Origin: an uncultured Bacteroidales bacterium
GTDB lineage: Bacteria; Bacteroidota; Bacteroidia; Bacteroidales; Paludibacteraceae
DNA length: 64,000 nucleotides
Assembly: GCA_902784585.1 (NCBI GenBank)
Contig: CACZVM010000010.1
Coordinates: forward strand, 62,001 to 126,000
Direction of reading: 5' to 3'
Below, in pieces: positions 9,681 to 18,062 of this stretch. Position numbers and translations under genes: made by a program. Numbering within the stretch: the first letter of the stretch is position 1; each line of letters opens with the position of its first letter. Under the pieces are notes generated by a model that searched no databases, was not told where the DNA came from, and saw only the letters and a list, made by a program, of their open reading frames with translations.

Positions 9681-10752
9681 TCTTTTGTGCTATTTGACGA
9701 TTGATGATATGCCATAAGACCAAGGTCAGACCTGTAGCGAGCCCGAAATCCGCCATGAGTAACAGCCAGAAGTTCCAATTGCGTCCTATCACGGCTAGTC
9801 CGATAAAGAGCAAACTCACGGTGAGCAGGACGCAGGTCGTCTGTATATGGCTCAGTCCGGTGCGAAGTATCAAGTGATGAATATGGTTCTTGTCCGGTTG
9901 GAAAGGCGAGCGGTGCTGTTTGAGGCGTGTCAGACTCACGCGGATAGTGTCAAAGATAGGTACGGTCAGCACACAGATGGCCACCGCTGGTGCCGCATTC
10001 ATATGATATTGCTCCGGGATCACGTGCAGTGCATTCTGCTCGCAGAAACGGAAGATGAACGCTGTGAGCAGATAGCCTAGCAGCAGACTGCCTGAGTCGC
10101 CCATGAAGATCTTATCGCGATGCCCGAACACGTTGTAGATGAAGAATACAGCCAGTGCACCGATCATGCATATGGCCAGTATCGACCAGCTTTCCGATCC
10201 TACCAAATGGTAATAGATGGCGAAAAACATGCAGTACAATATACCCAACCCGCTAGCCAGGCCGTCGATGCCGTCAATCAGGTTGATGGCATTGATGATC
10301 GCCAGCAGGATAAAGAGTGAGAGCAGATAACTCGGTACAATTCCGATACCCTCGATACCGAAGATTCCGTGCAGGTGGGTGATGCGCAGGTCGCCGAACC
10401 CGATCAGGGCAATGCCTGCCAACGCTTCGCCCAGCAGCTTGGTCAGCGGCGTGAGCACGAGTATGTCGTCAATAAAACCGATGGTCATGATAGCGGCTAC
10501 GCCAATCAGGAAAAACTGGTTGTGACCGATCTGGCTGAAGTCGAACAGCAGATACGTAAGCATCACGCTGAAGTAGATGTCCAGTCCGCCTATGTTGGGG
10601 ATACTTCCCTCGTGACACATGCGTTTGTTCGGTCGAACCACGAAGCCTTTGGCTTTGGCGATACGCAGGACGATAGGCATACCGAGCCATCCGAAGAGGA
10701 AGCTCACCAGACCGATCAGGTAGCTATGTTGCAAGAAGAATTCTCTTATCAT
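9667..10752 (-). CDS. WecA/TagO-type polyprenyl-phosphate sugar-1-phosphate transferase
   Basis: A 361-residue polytopic membrane enzyme of the MraY/WecA family with about ten hydrophobic segments. Cytoplasmic motifs include GFIDDI near residue 95 (the aspartate pair), NLIDGIDGLA near 160 and GDSGSLLLGY near 220, all hallmarks of polyprenyl-phosphate HexNAc-1-phosphate transferases. It would start lipid-linked glycan synthesis by moving a GlcNAc-type sugar phosphate onto undecaprenyl phosphate. It sits directly after the PglF/CapD-like dehydratase, which would make the nucleotide sugar. It overlaps the ABC-F gene by 14 bp. Confidence 0.9.
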   Translation of the reverse strand: MIREFFLQHSYLIGLVSFLFGWLGMPIVLRIAKAKGFVVRPNKRMCHEGSIPNIGGLDIYFSVMLTYLLFDFSQIGHNQFFLIGVAAIMTIGFIDDILVLTPLTKLLGEALAGIALIGFGDLRITHLHGIFGIEGIGIVPSYLLSLFILLAIINAINLIDGIDGLASGLGILYCMFFAIYYHLVGSESWSILAICMIGALAVFFIYNVFGHRDKIFMGDSGSLLLGYLLTAFIFRFCEQNALHVIPEQYHMNAAPAVAICVLTVPIFDTIRVSLTRLKQHRSPFQPDKNHIHHLILRTGLSHIQTTCVLLTVSLLFIGLAVIGRNWNFWLLLMADFGLATGLTLVLWHIINRQIAQKNAEH

Positions 10753-10758
10753 GTGTGA

Positions 10759-12663
10759 TTAGTCGAGTTGTTCGTATATGGAGTTTTTACTGATAAATTC
10801 CGGTACCAATTCTTTCATCTGCTTCACGGTCAGGAAAGGTTTGTCTTGCCTGCTGGTAGTCAGCAGTTGATCCACCTGTTTGCTAACTTGCTGGAAGTCA
10901 AACTCCCTCACACGGGCAATCATGATCTTGCTGTTCTCGGTCGGGATGGTCCGCTCTTTCTGGTTTAGCAGCTCTTCGTAGAGTTTCTCGCCGGGGCGGA
11001 GGCCCGTGAAAACAATGGGGATATCCACTTCCGGCTGGTAACCAGCCAGACGGATCATGTTACGTGCCAGGTCGAGTATCTTTACCGGTTGTCCCATGTC
11101 GAAGACGAATATCTCGCCGCCTTGTCCCAGAAAACCGGCTTCCATCACCAGACAGCATGCCTCGGGTATCGTCATGAAATAACGGATGATGTCCGGGTGA
11201 GTCACCGTGACGGGGCCACCGGCAGCGATCTGCTTGCGGAAATAGGGGATCACCGAACCGTTACTGCCCAGTACGTTGCCGAAACGGGTGGTGATGAACT
11301 TGGTGCATTCGGGGTGTTCCTTCTGCAGGTGCTTGAAGAGTGACTGCACGTATATCTCCGCAATACGCTTGCTCGCTCCCATGATGTTTGTGGGGTTTAC
11401 AGCCTTGTCGGTAGATATCATCACAAAGCGCTGTACGCCGTATTCTACAGCTAGGTCGGCCATGTTCTTCGTACCCAGCACATTGGCCTGCACCGCCTCG
11501 TTCGGATAGTCCTCCATCAGCGGCACATGTTTGTAGGCTGCAGCATGATAGACGATGTCCGGACGCATCTCACGGTAGATCTGTTCCAGCCGTTCGCGAT
11601 TGCGTACATCAGCGATAACGGCTATGAAACGTGCATCGGGATACGTGCTCTTCAGTTCCAGTGTCAGGTCGTGCAGCGGCGATTCGGCTGCATCTAGCAG
11701 GATGGTCACTTTGGGGTGGTATTGTTGTACCTGTCTGACCAGTTCACTACCTATGCTGCCGGCCGCACCACTGATGAGCAGCACCTTGCCATGCAGGTGT
11801 TGCTGCAGGTTGTCGGTATTGATCGTTATCTCCGGTCGCTCCAGCAGGTCTTCGATGCGGATGGCCGCGATACGTCCGATACGCTGTGCATCGATCGTGT
11901 CGGTGTTCTCCATCGGAGTGAAGTAGGGTGTGGTCAGGATGCTGATGTTATGGTCGATGAACACCTGCAGGTCCTTGGCCGGGTTAATCTCCTTCATCTT
12001 CAGTGGCGAGACGATCACGTGCTTGATGCCTCGCGACTGCATCCACTCAAACAGCTTGTCATTCAGCATCTTCACGCGCAGACCCGCCACTTGATAGTTG
12101 GTGCGTTGTTGGTTGTCGCTGATGAAGCCTACCGGTTGATAGGGGATGTTTCCTGCCGAGCGGAGCATGTCGGCGATAGCTACACCTGCGTATTTGGTGC
12201 CGTAGATCATCACGCGGGGACTGCCCTTACCGCGCTGCATCCAGTCTTGGATCGTCTTCACCCCTACGCGCAGACAGAATAGTAGCACGAATGCCAGTGG
12301 GACGTAGATGGCAAGCACAGTGTTCAGCAGAGGGTGCGAACCGGTCATCAGTTGCACACTCAGGTTGAAGAGCACAGCCAAAATACCCGTGATCATGTTT
12401 GACAATAGGATCTTGATTGTGTCAACAAACGTCGAATAGCGCAGGATGCCCATGTACGAATGGAATGCCCAGAAGCAGAGGAGCTGCAGGGTCATCACCA
12501 GTAGGTACTGATAGCCGAAGGGCAACACAGCCTGACCTATCGCTTTGTAGTCAAAGATGCCGCTGCCTATCCATATACTGAGCCAGAAAGCAGCTGTACA
12601 GAGTAGCAGATCCAGCATCAGCACACCCCATGGGGGCAAATATTGCATTGTCGATTTTTTCAT
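10759..12663 (-). CDS. Membrane-bound UDP-sugar 4,6-dehydratase (PglF/CapD/WbpM family)
   Basis: A 634-residue protein. Four N-terminal membrane helices are followed by a CoA-binding-like Rossmann region with GTKYAGVAIADML. A C-terminal extended SDR domain carries the NAD motif GAAGSIGSELVRQV near residue 300 and MISTDKAVNPTNIMGASK near 430. The family turns UDP-GlcNAc into a 4-keto-6-deoxy sugar, the first step to bacillosamine- or fucosamine-type sugars. Its ATG overlaps the uvrA stop (ATGA) and the WecA-type gene follows 6 bp later, suggesting coupled initiation of a surface glycan or O-glycan. Confidence 0.9.
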   Translation of the reverse strand: MKKSTMQYLPPWGVLMLDLLLCTAAFWLSIWIGSGIFDYKAIGQAVLPFGYQYLLVMTLQLLCFWAFHSYMGILRYSTFVDTIKILLSNMITGILAVLFNLSVQLMTGSHPLLNTVLAIYVPLAFVLLFCLRVGVKTIQDWMQRGKGSPRVMIYGTKYAGVAIADMLRSAGNIPYQPVGFISDNQQRTNYQVAGLRVKMLNDKLFEWMQSRGIKHVIVSPLKMKEINPAKDLQVFIDHNISILTTPYFTPMENTDTIDAQRIGRIAAIRIEDLLERPEITINTDNLQQHLHGKVLLISGAAGSIGSELVRQVQQYHPKVTILLDAAESPLHDLTLELKSTYPDARFIAVIADVRNRERLEQIYREMRPDIVYHAAAYKHVPLMEDYPNEAVQANVLGTKNMADLAVEYGVQRFVMISTDKAVNPTNIMGASKRIAEIYVQSLFKHLQKEHPECTKFITTRFGNVLGSNGSVIPYFRKQIAAGGPVTVTHPDIIRYFMTIPEACCLVMEAGFLGQGGEIFVFDMGQPVKILDLARNMIRLAGYQPEVDIPIVFTGLRPGEKLYEELLNQKERTIPTENSKIMIARVREFDFQQVSKQVDQLLTTSRQDKPFLTVKQMKELVPEFISKNSIYEQLD

Positions 12664-15392
12664 ATGTGTTCGCTCAGCCGGACAAGGTGTCGGCCTGTAT
12701 AACTTGTTTCAGATTTCATGATCTCTTCGGGTGTACCTTCTGCCACGATCCGTCCACCGGCGTTGCCGCCTTCCGGGCCCAGATCAATCACATGATCAGC
12801 AGCCAGGATCACAGCGGGGTTATGCTCAATGATGATCACCGTGTGCCCCTTGCTGATAAGCCGGTTCAGCGAGTCAAGCAGTACATCTACATCCTTATGA
12901 TGCAGACCGGTCGTAGGTTCGTCAAACACGAAGATAGTGGGTTTGTTGTCCTCTTGTGCCAGGAACGAAGCCAACTTCACGCGCTGACTTTCACCACCTG
13001 ACAATGTACTGCTGCTCTGACCTAATTGCAGATAGCCTACGCCTACATCCTGCAGCGGCTTGAGCCGTTTGACGATCTTCTTGCATTCGGGGTCTTCGCT
13101 GAAGAACTCGACGGCCTGGTTCACGGTCATGCAGAGGATGTCGTAGATCGACTTGCCGCGATAGTGCACGTCCAATATATCTTGTTTAAACCGCCGGCCG
13201 TGGCATTGTTCGCATTCCAGCACCAGATCGGCCATAAACTGCATCTCTATGGTGATCGTGCCTTCTCCCTGACAGGTCTCGCATCGCCCGCCGGGCGTGT
13301 TGAACGAGAAATGAGCCGGCGTCAGTCCTAGTTGTTTGCTGAGCGCTTGTTCAGCGTAGAGTCGGCGTATCTCGTCGTAGGCCTTCAGGTATGTCACCGG
13401 GTTACTGCGGCTGCTGCGGCTTAGCGGGTTCTGGTCTATAAACTCAATATCATGCGCCAGATGCAGGCTGCCGCTCAGGTTACCGAAGTCACCTGTGTGC
13501 TCTGCGAAGGCACCGCCGTAGTGTTTCTTTAGGGCAGGGTACAGCACTTTGCTTACCAGACTCGACTTACCGCTACCGCTCACACCGGTTACTACTGTCA
13601 TCACGTTCAGCGGGAAACGCACCGTCAGGTTCTGCAGATTGTTCTCACATGCCCCCTCTATCTGGATGTAGTTGTTCCATCTTCTCCGTTGCGCAGGGAT
13701 TGTATAGCGGAACTGGTCCATCCGCGGTTTGCCTTGATAGACAATCTCTCCGCCGTGACGGCCGGCTGCCGGACCTATCTCAATGGTCTCGTCGGCAGCG
13801 GCGATGATGTCCTCGTCGTGCTCCACCACCACGATGGTGTTGCCCAGGTCGCGTAGCTCCCGCAGCACATGTATCAGTCGCTCCGTGTCACGCGGATGCA
13901 GACCTATCGACGGCTCATCCAGCACGTAGAGCGAACCAACCAGACTGCTGCCCAGCGACTTGGCCAGACTGATGCGCTGACTCTCGCCGCCTGACAACGT
14001 ACTGCTCATGCGGTTGAGCGTCAGGTAACCCAGACCTACATCCTGCATGAACTGCAATCGGCTTCGTATCTCGTGTAGCAGCATCTCGGCTGTCTGCTGC
14101 TCAGTCTCATTCAGTTGTAGCCGGTCAAACCATTCTGCCAGTTCGGTAATTGCCATCGCGCAGAGTTGCTGGATGCTGCAACCGCCCACTAGTACGTAGG
14201 CCGACTTTGGCCGCAGACGCGTACCGTGGCACGCCGGACAGACGGTCTTGCCGCGGTAACGAGCCAGCATCACGCGGTATTGTATCTTGCTGTATTGTTT
14301 GTCTTCCAGTTCTTTGAAGAAAGCGTGTAGTCCGCGGAAATAGGCGTTGCCGGTCCAGATCAGATGTTTCTGCTCCGATGTCAGGGCGTAGAAGGGCGTA
14401 TGGATCGGAAAGTCAAATTTCGCGGCGTTGTATACCAGTTCGTCGTTCCACTGACTCATCTTCTCCCCGTGCCAGCAGGCTATCGCGCCTTCGTAGATCG
14501 ACTTCGACTTATCGGGCACCACCAGGTCGGGATCGATGCCGATCACGTTGCCAAATCCTTTGCACTCCGGACAGGCACCTATCGGACTATTGAAGTCGAA
14601 CAGGTGTTCGCTTGGCTCGATAAACTGAATACCGTCTGCCTCAAAGCGCTCCGAGAACACTTTTTCCCGTTTGTCCACCCATACGCGGCATTCTCCTTGT
14701 CCTTCGAAATAGGCAGTCTGCACCGAATCGGCAAAGCGGTTGCTCGTCGCCGGCTCATGGTCTACCACGATGCGGTCTACCAGCAGGTAGGCCTCCTTTC
14801 CCTCGACGCTCTCCCATGTGTCTGCATCCAGTCGCACCGTGTCACCGTTCACCAGCAGTCGGCTGAAGCCCTGACTCATCCAGATAGCCAGTTGGTCTCT
14901 CAGGCTGCGGCCCTCCGGTAGCACAATCGGACTGAGCAGATACAGGCGTGTACCTGTCGCTTGCTCCTCCATGTAGCGCACCACGTCGCGTATGGTGTTG
15001 CGCCGTACTTCTTCTCCACTCACGGGCGAGTAAGTGCGCCCTATGCGCGCGTATAGAAGTTTCAGGTAGTCGTATGTCTCAGTCACCGTACCCACGGTGG
15101 AACGTGGGTTACGGCTGCTCACTTTCTGTTGGATGGCGATAGCCGGAGGAATGCCGTCGATACGGTCCACCTCCGGTTTCTGCATGCGTCCCATGAACTG
15201 ACGGGCATATGCACTCAGGCTCTCTACGTAGCGGCGTTGACCTTCTGCATACAACGTGTCAAACGCCAGCGAACTCTTGCCGCTGCCGCTGACACCCGTC
15301 ACCACAACCAACCGATTTCTCGGGATATCAACGGATATATGTTTCAGGTTGTGGGTGTTGGCTCCTTCTATGTGAATTACTTCTTCTTGCAC
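12660..15392 (-). CDS. uvrA: Excinuclease ABC subunit A
   Basis: A 910-residue nucleotide excision repair damage sensor. Walker A GVSGSGKSS occurs in both halves, with LSGGESQRISLA and LSGGESQRVKLA signatures and matching Walker B motifs. The C-terminal zinc finger is intact (CETCQGEG and CEQCHGRR). In the first zinc module only the second CxxC (ACPECKGFG) is present; where E. coli UvrA has CPIC there is ADGIQFIEP. The start is GTG at 15392, 16 bp inside the HU-LysM gene, because family homology begins there (VIHIEGANTHNLKHI) and no ATG fits. It sits in the glycan-gene transcription run. Confidence 0.97.
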   Translation of the reverse strand: MQEEVIHIEGANTHNLKHISVDIPRNRLVVVTGVSGSGKSSLAFDTLYAEGQRRYVESLSAYARQFMGRMQKPEVDRIDGIPPAIAIQQKVSSRNPRSTVGTVTETYDYLKLLYARIGRTYSPVSGEEVRRNTIRDVVRYMEEQATGTRLYLLSPIVLPEGRSLRDQLAIWMSQGFSRLLVNGDTVRLDADTWESVEGKEAYLLVDRIVVDHEPATSNRFADSVQTAYFEGQGECRVWVDKREKVFSERFEADGIQFIEPSEHLFDFNSPIGACPECKGFGNVIGIDPDLVVPDKSKSIYEGAIACWHGEKMSQWNDELVYNAAKFDFPIHTPFYALTSEQKHLIWTGNAYFRGLHAFFKELEDKQYSKIQYRVMLARYRGKTVCPACHGTRLRPKSAYVLVGGCSIQQLCAMAITELAEWFDRLQLNETEQQTAEMLLHEIRSRLQFMQDVGLGYLTLNRMSSTLSGGESQRISLAKSLGSSLVGSLYVLDEPSIGLHPRDTERLIHVLRELRDLGNTIVVVEHDEDIIAAADETIEIGPAAGRHGGEIVYQGKPRMDQFRYTIPAQRRRWNNYIQIEGACENNLQNLTVRFPLNVMTVVTGVSGSGKSSLVSKVLYPALKKHYGGAFAEHTGDFGNLSGSLHLAHDIEFIDQNPLSRSSRSNPVTYLKAYDEIRRLYAEQALSKQLGLTPAHFSFNTPGGRCETCQGEGTITIEMQFMADLVLECEQCHGRRFKQDILDVHYRGKSIYDILCMTVNQAVEFFSEDPECKKIVKRLKPLQDVGVGYLQLGQSSSTLSGGESQRVKLASFLAQEDNKPTIFVFDEPTTGLHHKDVDVLLDSLNRLISKGHTVIIIEHNPAVILAADHVIDLGPEGGNAGGRIVAEGTPEEIMKSETSYTGRHLVRLSEHI

Positions 15393-16393
15393 GCTTCTTG
15401 TGCTTCACGCGTCAGTTGTTCCAGACGTAGTCGCGAACGTTCAATAGTGGTGTCCAGTTGTTCCGGTGTCAACTTCGGTACGCGGATAGGTGTGCCCACT
15501 TCGATGTCACTGGGGTTCGTGATCTGGTCCCTGTTGGCGTCGTATAGGTATGGCCAGTAGATCTTATCGCCGTAATACTTTTTGGATATCCATGTCAATC
15601 GACTGCCGTTGCGGATATGCTCTATGGTGATCAATTCTTCATAGAAGATAGGCTCCATCGGCACCGTATCCACGGCAGGCGCTACTTCTACGGTATCTGT
15701 CGCCACTACTTCCTCTGGCGCTTGTTCCACCACCTCGGTCTGCTGAGGTTCCAGCATCTTCTCCAACAAGCCGGCTATCTGTGTGCGCATAAAGTAATAC
15801 CCGCCTGCAGTCAGCATCATCAGAATCAGCATAGTGATTAGCAGATCGCGGAAGAAATGGTGTTTTTTCTTCTTTGGAGCCTCTTTCTGCGGCTCTTCTT
15901 TCTTCGGAATCTCAACTTTTGGTGCAGGTGTTTCCACCGCTGGCGCAGGTTCTTCTATCACCGGCGCAGGTGTCTCGGGTATCTCTTCCTTCGGTGTGTC
16001 TTTCTTCGGCGATTGTCCTAGATCGGCTAGCAGATCCACTATCTCTTCTGCTTGTTCGCCGAGTTTCTTCAGGGGCGTGAGTTCGTCGAATTCAGGGGCG
16101 GAAGGACCGTTCGCCACCATTTCTTTCACTCCCGCTTCAGGGGCGAAAACCAGTTTGTTGTACCCTTCTATCGTGATCTGCTCTCCAGTCTTTACGTTCA
16201 CGCTCTTACGTGGAGCGACGGCCTGGAGGCGAAAAATACCCAAGCCGTTGATCTTCACTTGTTTGTCTTTCTTCAGGGCCTCAATCAACTGATTGTTGAA
16301 CGTGCTCAGAAACAGCGCCGCTTCTTTTTCGCTGACGCCGGCACGTTGCGCCAATAGACGCCTCAGTTCGGTCCATGTGAGTTTATTGGTCAT
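15377..16393 (-). CDS. Membrane-anchored HU-like DNA-binding protein with LysM domain
   Basis: A 338-residue three-part protein. Residues 1-90 are an HU/IHF-like fold (LTWTELRRLLAQRAGVSEKEA, then INGLGIFRLQAVAPRKS). Residues about 95-175 are an acidic and proline-rich linker with repeated EEPAPAVETPAP-like motifs. One hydrophobic helix (LLITMLILMMLTAGGYYFM) lies near 185-205, and a C-terminal LysM-like region (RLTWISKKYYGDKIYWPYLYDANRD) near 270-320. In topology the DNA-binding part would be cytoplasmic and the LysM part periplasmic, so the protein could tie chromosome to peptidoglycan. This is inference; no function is established. The neighbouring gene is a plain HU. Confidence 0.8.
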   Translation of the reverse strand: MTNKLTWTELRRLLAQRAGVSEKEAALFLSTFNNQLIEALKKDKQVKINGLGIFRLQAVAPRKSVNVKTGEQITIEGYNKLVFAPEAGVKEMVANGPSAPEFDELTPLKKLGEQAEEIVDLLADLGQSPKKDTPKEEIPETPAPVIEEPAPAVETPAPKVEIPKKEEPQKEAPKKKKHHFFRDLLITMLILMMLTAGGYYFMRTQIAGLLEKMLEPQQTEVVEQAPEEVVATDTVEVAPAVDTVPMEPIFYEELITIEHIRNGSRLTWISKKYYGDKIYWPYLYDANRDQITNPSDIEVGTPIRVPKLTPEQLDTTIERSRLRLEQLTREAQEACKKK

Positions 16394-16396
16394 GGT

Positions 16397-16675
16397 TTAA
16401 CTTTTTTTCAATTCATCTTTCAGGTTAGCCACCGCTCTGAATACCAATTGGCTCTTGGCAGGTACGACGGTGCGTTCCCCGGTGCGGGGATGAACGATCG
16501 TACGCTCTTTGCGCTCTTTGATCTCCAGCGTACCGAGTCCCTGTAGTTGTACTGCCTTACCGGCCACCAGATGCTCACGCATGATTGCGTTATTAGTGCT
16601 GAGCAGGTGTTCAATGCTCTTCTTGCTCAGCCCTGTGGCTTCGGCTATATTGCCGATCAGTTCTTTTGTTAGCAT
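16397..16675 (-). CDS. HU family DNA-binding protein
   Basis: A 92-residue HU/IHF-type nucleoid protein: LTKELIGNIAEATGLSKK is the helical dimerisation part, LQGLGTLEIKERKERT the start of the beta arms, and HPRTGERTVVPAKS the DNA-intercalating arm. It lies 3 bp upstream of the HU-LysM gene and overlaps the rimO stop region by 7 bp, so the two HU-fold genes are co-transcribed and may have arisen by duplication. The proline at the arm tip seen in most HU proteins is present (HPRTGE). Confidence 0.9.
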   Translation of the reverse strand: MLTKELIGNIAEATGLSKKSIEHLLSTNNAIMREHLVAGKAVQLQGLGTLEIKERKERTIVHPRTGERTVVPAKSQLVFRAVANLKDELKKS

Positions 16676-18012
16676 ACTATTCCGTATAAATCAAATTCTT
16701 CTGCTTTTGTGATCTCTACATCATGAAAATCACCAATCTGAATACTGACGGCTGAAGGCTGACGGCTTATCAAAACTTCGCAATCCACCTCTGGGCTGTC
16801 ATATTGCGTTCTCCCTATCCAGTAGTTGCCTTCCTGACGGTCGATGATCACACGTTGCGTCGTCCCCACTTTCTGCGCCATCAGTGCTCCGCTGATCTCC
16901 TGCTGGATAGCCATCAGTTCCGCTGCACGCGCCTGTTTCACATCTTCCGGTATGTCATCCTTGTAGTGCTTGTTGGCGTAGGTGCCTTCTTCGTCCGAGT
17001 AGGCGAAACAACCCATCCGCTCAAAACGCATCTCCTTCACCCACTGTTTCAACTCCTCAAAATCTGCTTCCGTCTCGCCCGGATGGCCCACCAGCAGCGT
17101 GGTTCGGATACATATACCCGGCACTTTCTCACGAATCTTGCGTATCAGCGCATCCTGTTCTGCCCGTGTGATGTGTCGTCTCATCAATCCTAACATGTGA
17201 TCCGTACAATGTTGCAGGGCAATATCCAGGTATTTGCATATATTATCGTGTTTTGCCATCACGTCCAGCAACTCCTCGGGAAAATCCGTAGGGTAGGCGT
17301 AATGTAGTCGAATCCACTCCACGCCGGGGACATTCGCTATCGCTTCTATCAACTCCGGCAAAAGATGTCTTTTCTGATGGTTGACAGCTGACGGCTGACG
17401 GCTTAAATCCAGTCCGTAACTACTCAGATCCTGCGCAATGACATTCAGTTCCTTCACTCCCTGACTCACCAGCCATCTTACCTCGTCCAGTATCTCCTCC
17501 ATGGGTCGGCTGGTATGTCTTCCTGTGATCAGTGGAATCGCGCAGTACGAACACATCCGGTTGCATCCTTCGCTGATCTTCAGATATGCATAGTGCTTTG
17601 GCGTCGTCAGTTTCCTCTCATAGGCTGCGCAGCCGGTTTTTAATTTTTCATTTTTAATTTTTAATTCTTTGGTAAGTTCCATGAAGTCGAACTTGCCATA
17701 GTATCTGTCCACCTCCGGCAACTCCTCTTCCAGTTCGGCTTTGTATCGTTCGCTCAGGCATCCCATCACGATCAGTTTCCTGAGTTTCCCTTTCTTCTTT
17801 CGTTCCGCCATCTGAAGAATCATCTGGATGCTCTCCTCCTTGGCGTCACCGATGAAACCGCAGGTGTTGATCACGCATACCTCTCCTTTCGGCTCTTCCG
17901 GATCATGCACGCATGTCCAGCCTGCCGCTTCCAGTTGTTGCATCACCCGCTCTGCATCCACCAGATTCTTCGAGCAACCCAAGGTAATAAAATCCACGAC
18001 TCCGCGTTTCAC
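16669..18012 (-). CDS. rimO: Ribosomal protein S12 methylthiotransferase
   Basis: A 447-residue radical-SAM methylthiotransferase that modifies an aspartate of ribosomal protein S12. The N-terminal UPF0004 domain has cysteines in TLGCSKN, NTCGFIG and MGCLSE; the radical-SAM triad is CNRMCSYC near residue 150; a C-terminal TRAM domain follows. The start is GTG at 18012, since family homology begins MKRGVVDFITLGCSKN and no ATG fits. Three tandem-repeat arrays are in frame: 16742-16768 and 17380-17404, both encoding SRQPSAV, and 17637-17668, encoding KIKNEKLK. They fall in regions I judge to be loops, without loss of motifs. Confidence 0.95.
   Translation of the reverse strand: MKRGVVDFITLGCSKNLVDAERVMQQLEAAGWTCVHDPEEPKGEVCVINTCGFIGDAKEESIQMILQMAERKKKGKLRKLIVMGCLSERYKAELEEELPEVDRYYGKFDFMELTKELKIKNEKLKTGCAAYERKLTTPKHYAYLKISEGCNRMCSYCAIPLITGRHTSRPMEEILDEVRWLVSQGVKELNVIAQDLSSYGLDLSRQPSAVNHQKRHLLPELIEAIANVPGVEWIRLHYAYPTDFPEELLDVMAKHDNICKYLDIALQHCTDHMLGLMRRHITRAEQDALIRKIREKVPGICIRTTLLVGHPGETEADFEELKQWVKEMRFERMGCFAYSDEEGTYANKHYKDDIPEDVKQARAAELMAIQQEISGALMAQKVGTTQRVIIDRQEGNYWIGRTQYDSPEVDCEVLISRQPSAVSIQIGDFHDVEITKAEEFDLYGIVC
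16742..16768. repeat. AGCCGTC heptamer array in rimO (TRAM region)
   Basis: Three to four 7-mers of the CAGCCGT/CAGCCTT type on the minus strand, encoding SRQPSAVSIQ within the C-terminal part of RimO. Confidence 0.75.
17380..17404. repeat. AGCCGTC heptamer array in rimO (radical-SAM domain)
   Basis: Units GCCGTCA, GCCGTCA and GCTGTCA on the minus strand, encoding SRQPSAVNHQ ahead of LLPELIEAI. The same peptide recurs at 16742-16768. Confidence 0.8.
17637..17668. repeat. TAATTTT heptamer array in rimO
   Basis: Units TAATTTT, TCATTTT, TAATTTT, TAATTCT on the plus strand. On the coding strand this reads as lysine-rich KIKNEKLK between the N-terminal domain and the radical-SAM domain. It is a sharp AT-rich patch in a GC-balanced gene. 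Confidence 0.75.
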
Positions 18013-18019
18013 ACCCTAC

Positions 18020-18062
18020 TAAATTTTAATTGTGAATTGTGAATTTTGAATTGTGAATTATT
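18020..18062. repeat. AATTGTG/AATTTTG heptamer array between recQ and rimO
   Basis: Five or six 7-mers (AATTGTG, AATTTTG) fill most of the 48-bp spacer, beginning at the recQ stop codon. The same array type recurs at 31735-31770, again between two operon genes. Confidence 0.85.

Noticed and set aside
5563..12663. Recently acquired capsule island
   Set aside because: Base composition looks like the flanking repair genes, no integrase, tRNA or transposase is present, and overlaps with uvrA and ABC-F suggest a settled arrangement.
18020..18062. Promoter or terminator between recQ and rimO
   Set aside because: No TAnnTTTG box and no hairpin with U-tract; the AT-rich content is explained by the heptamer array.
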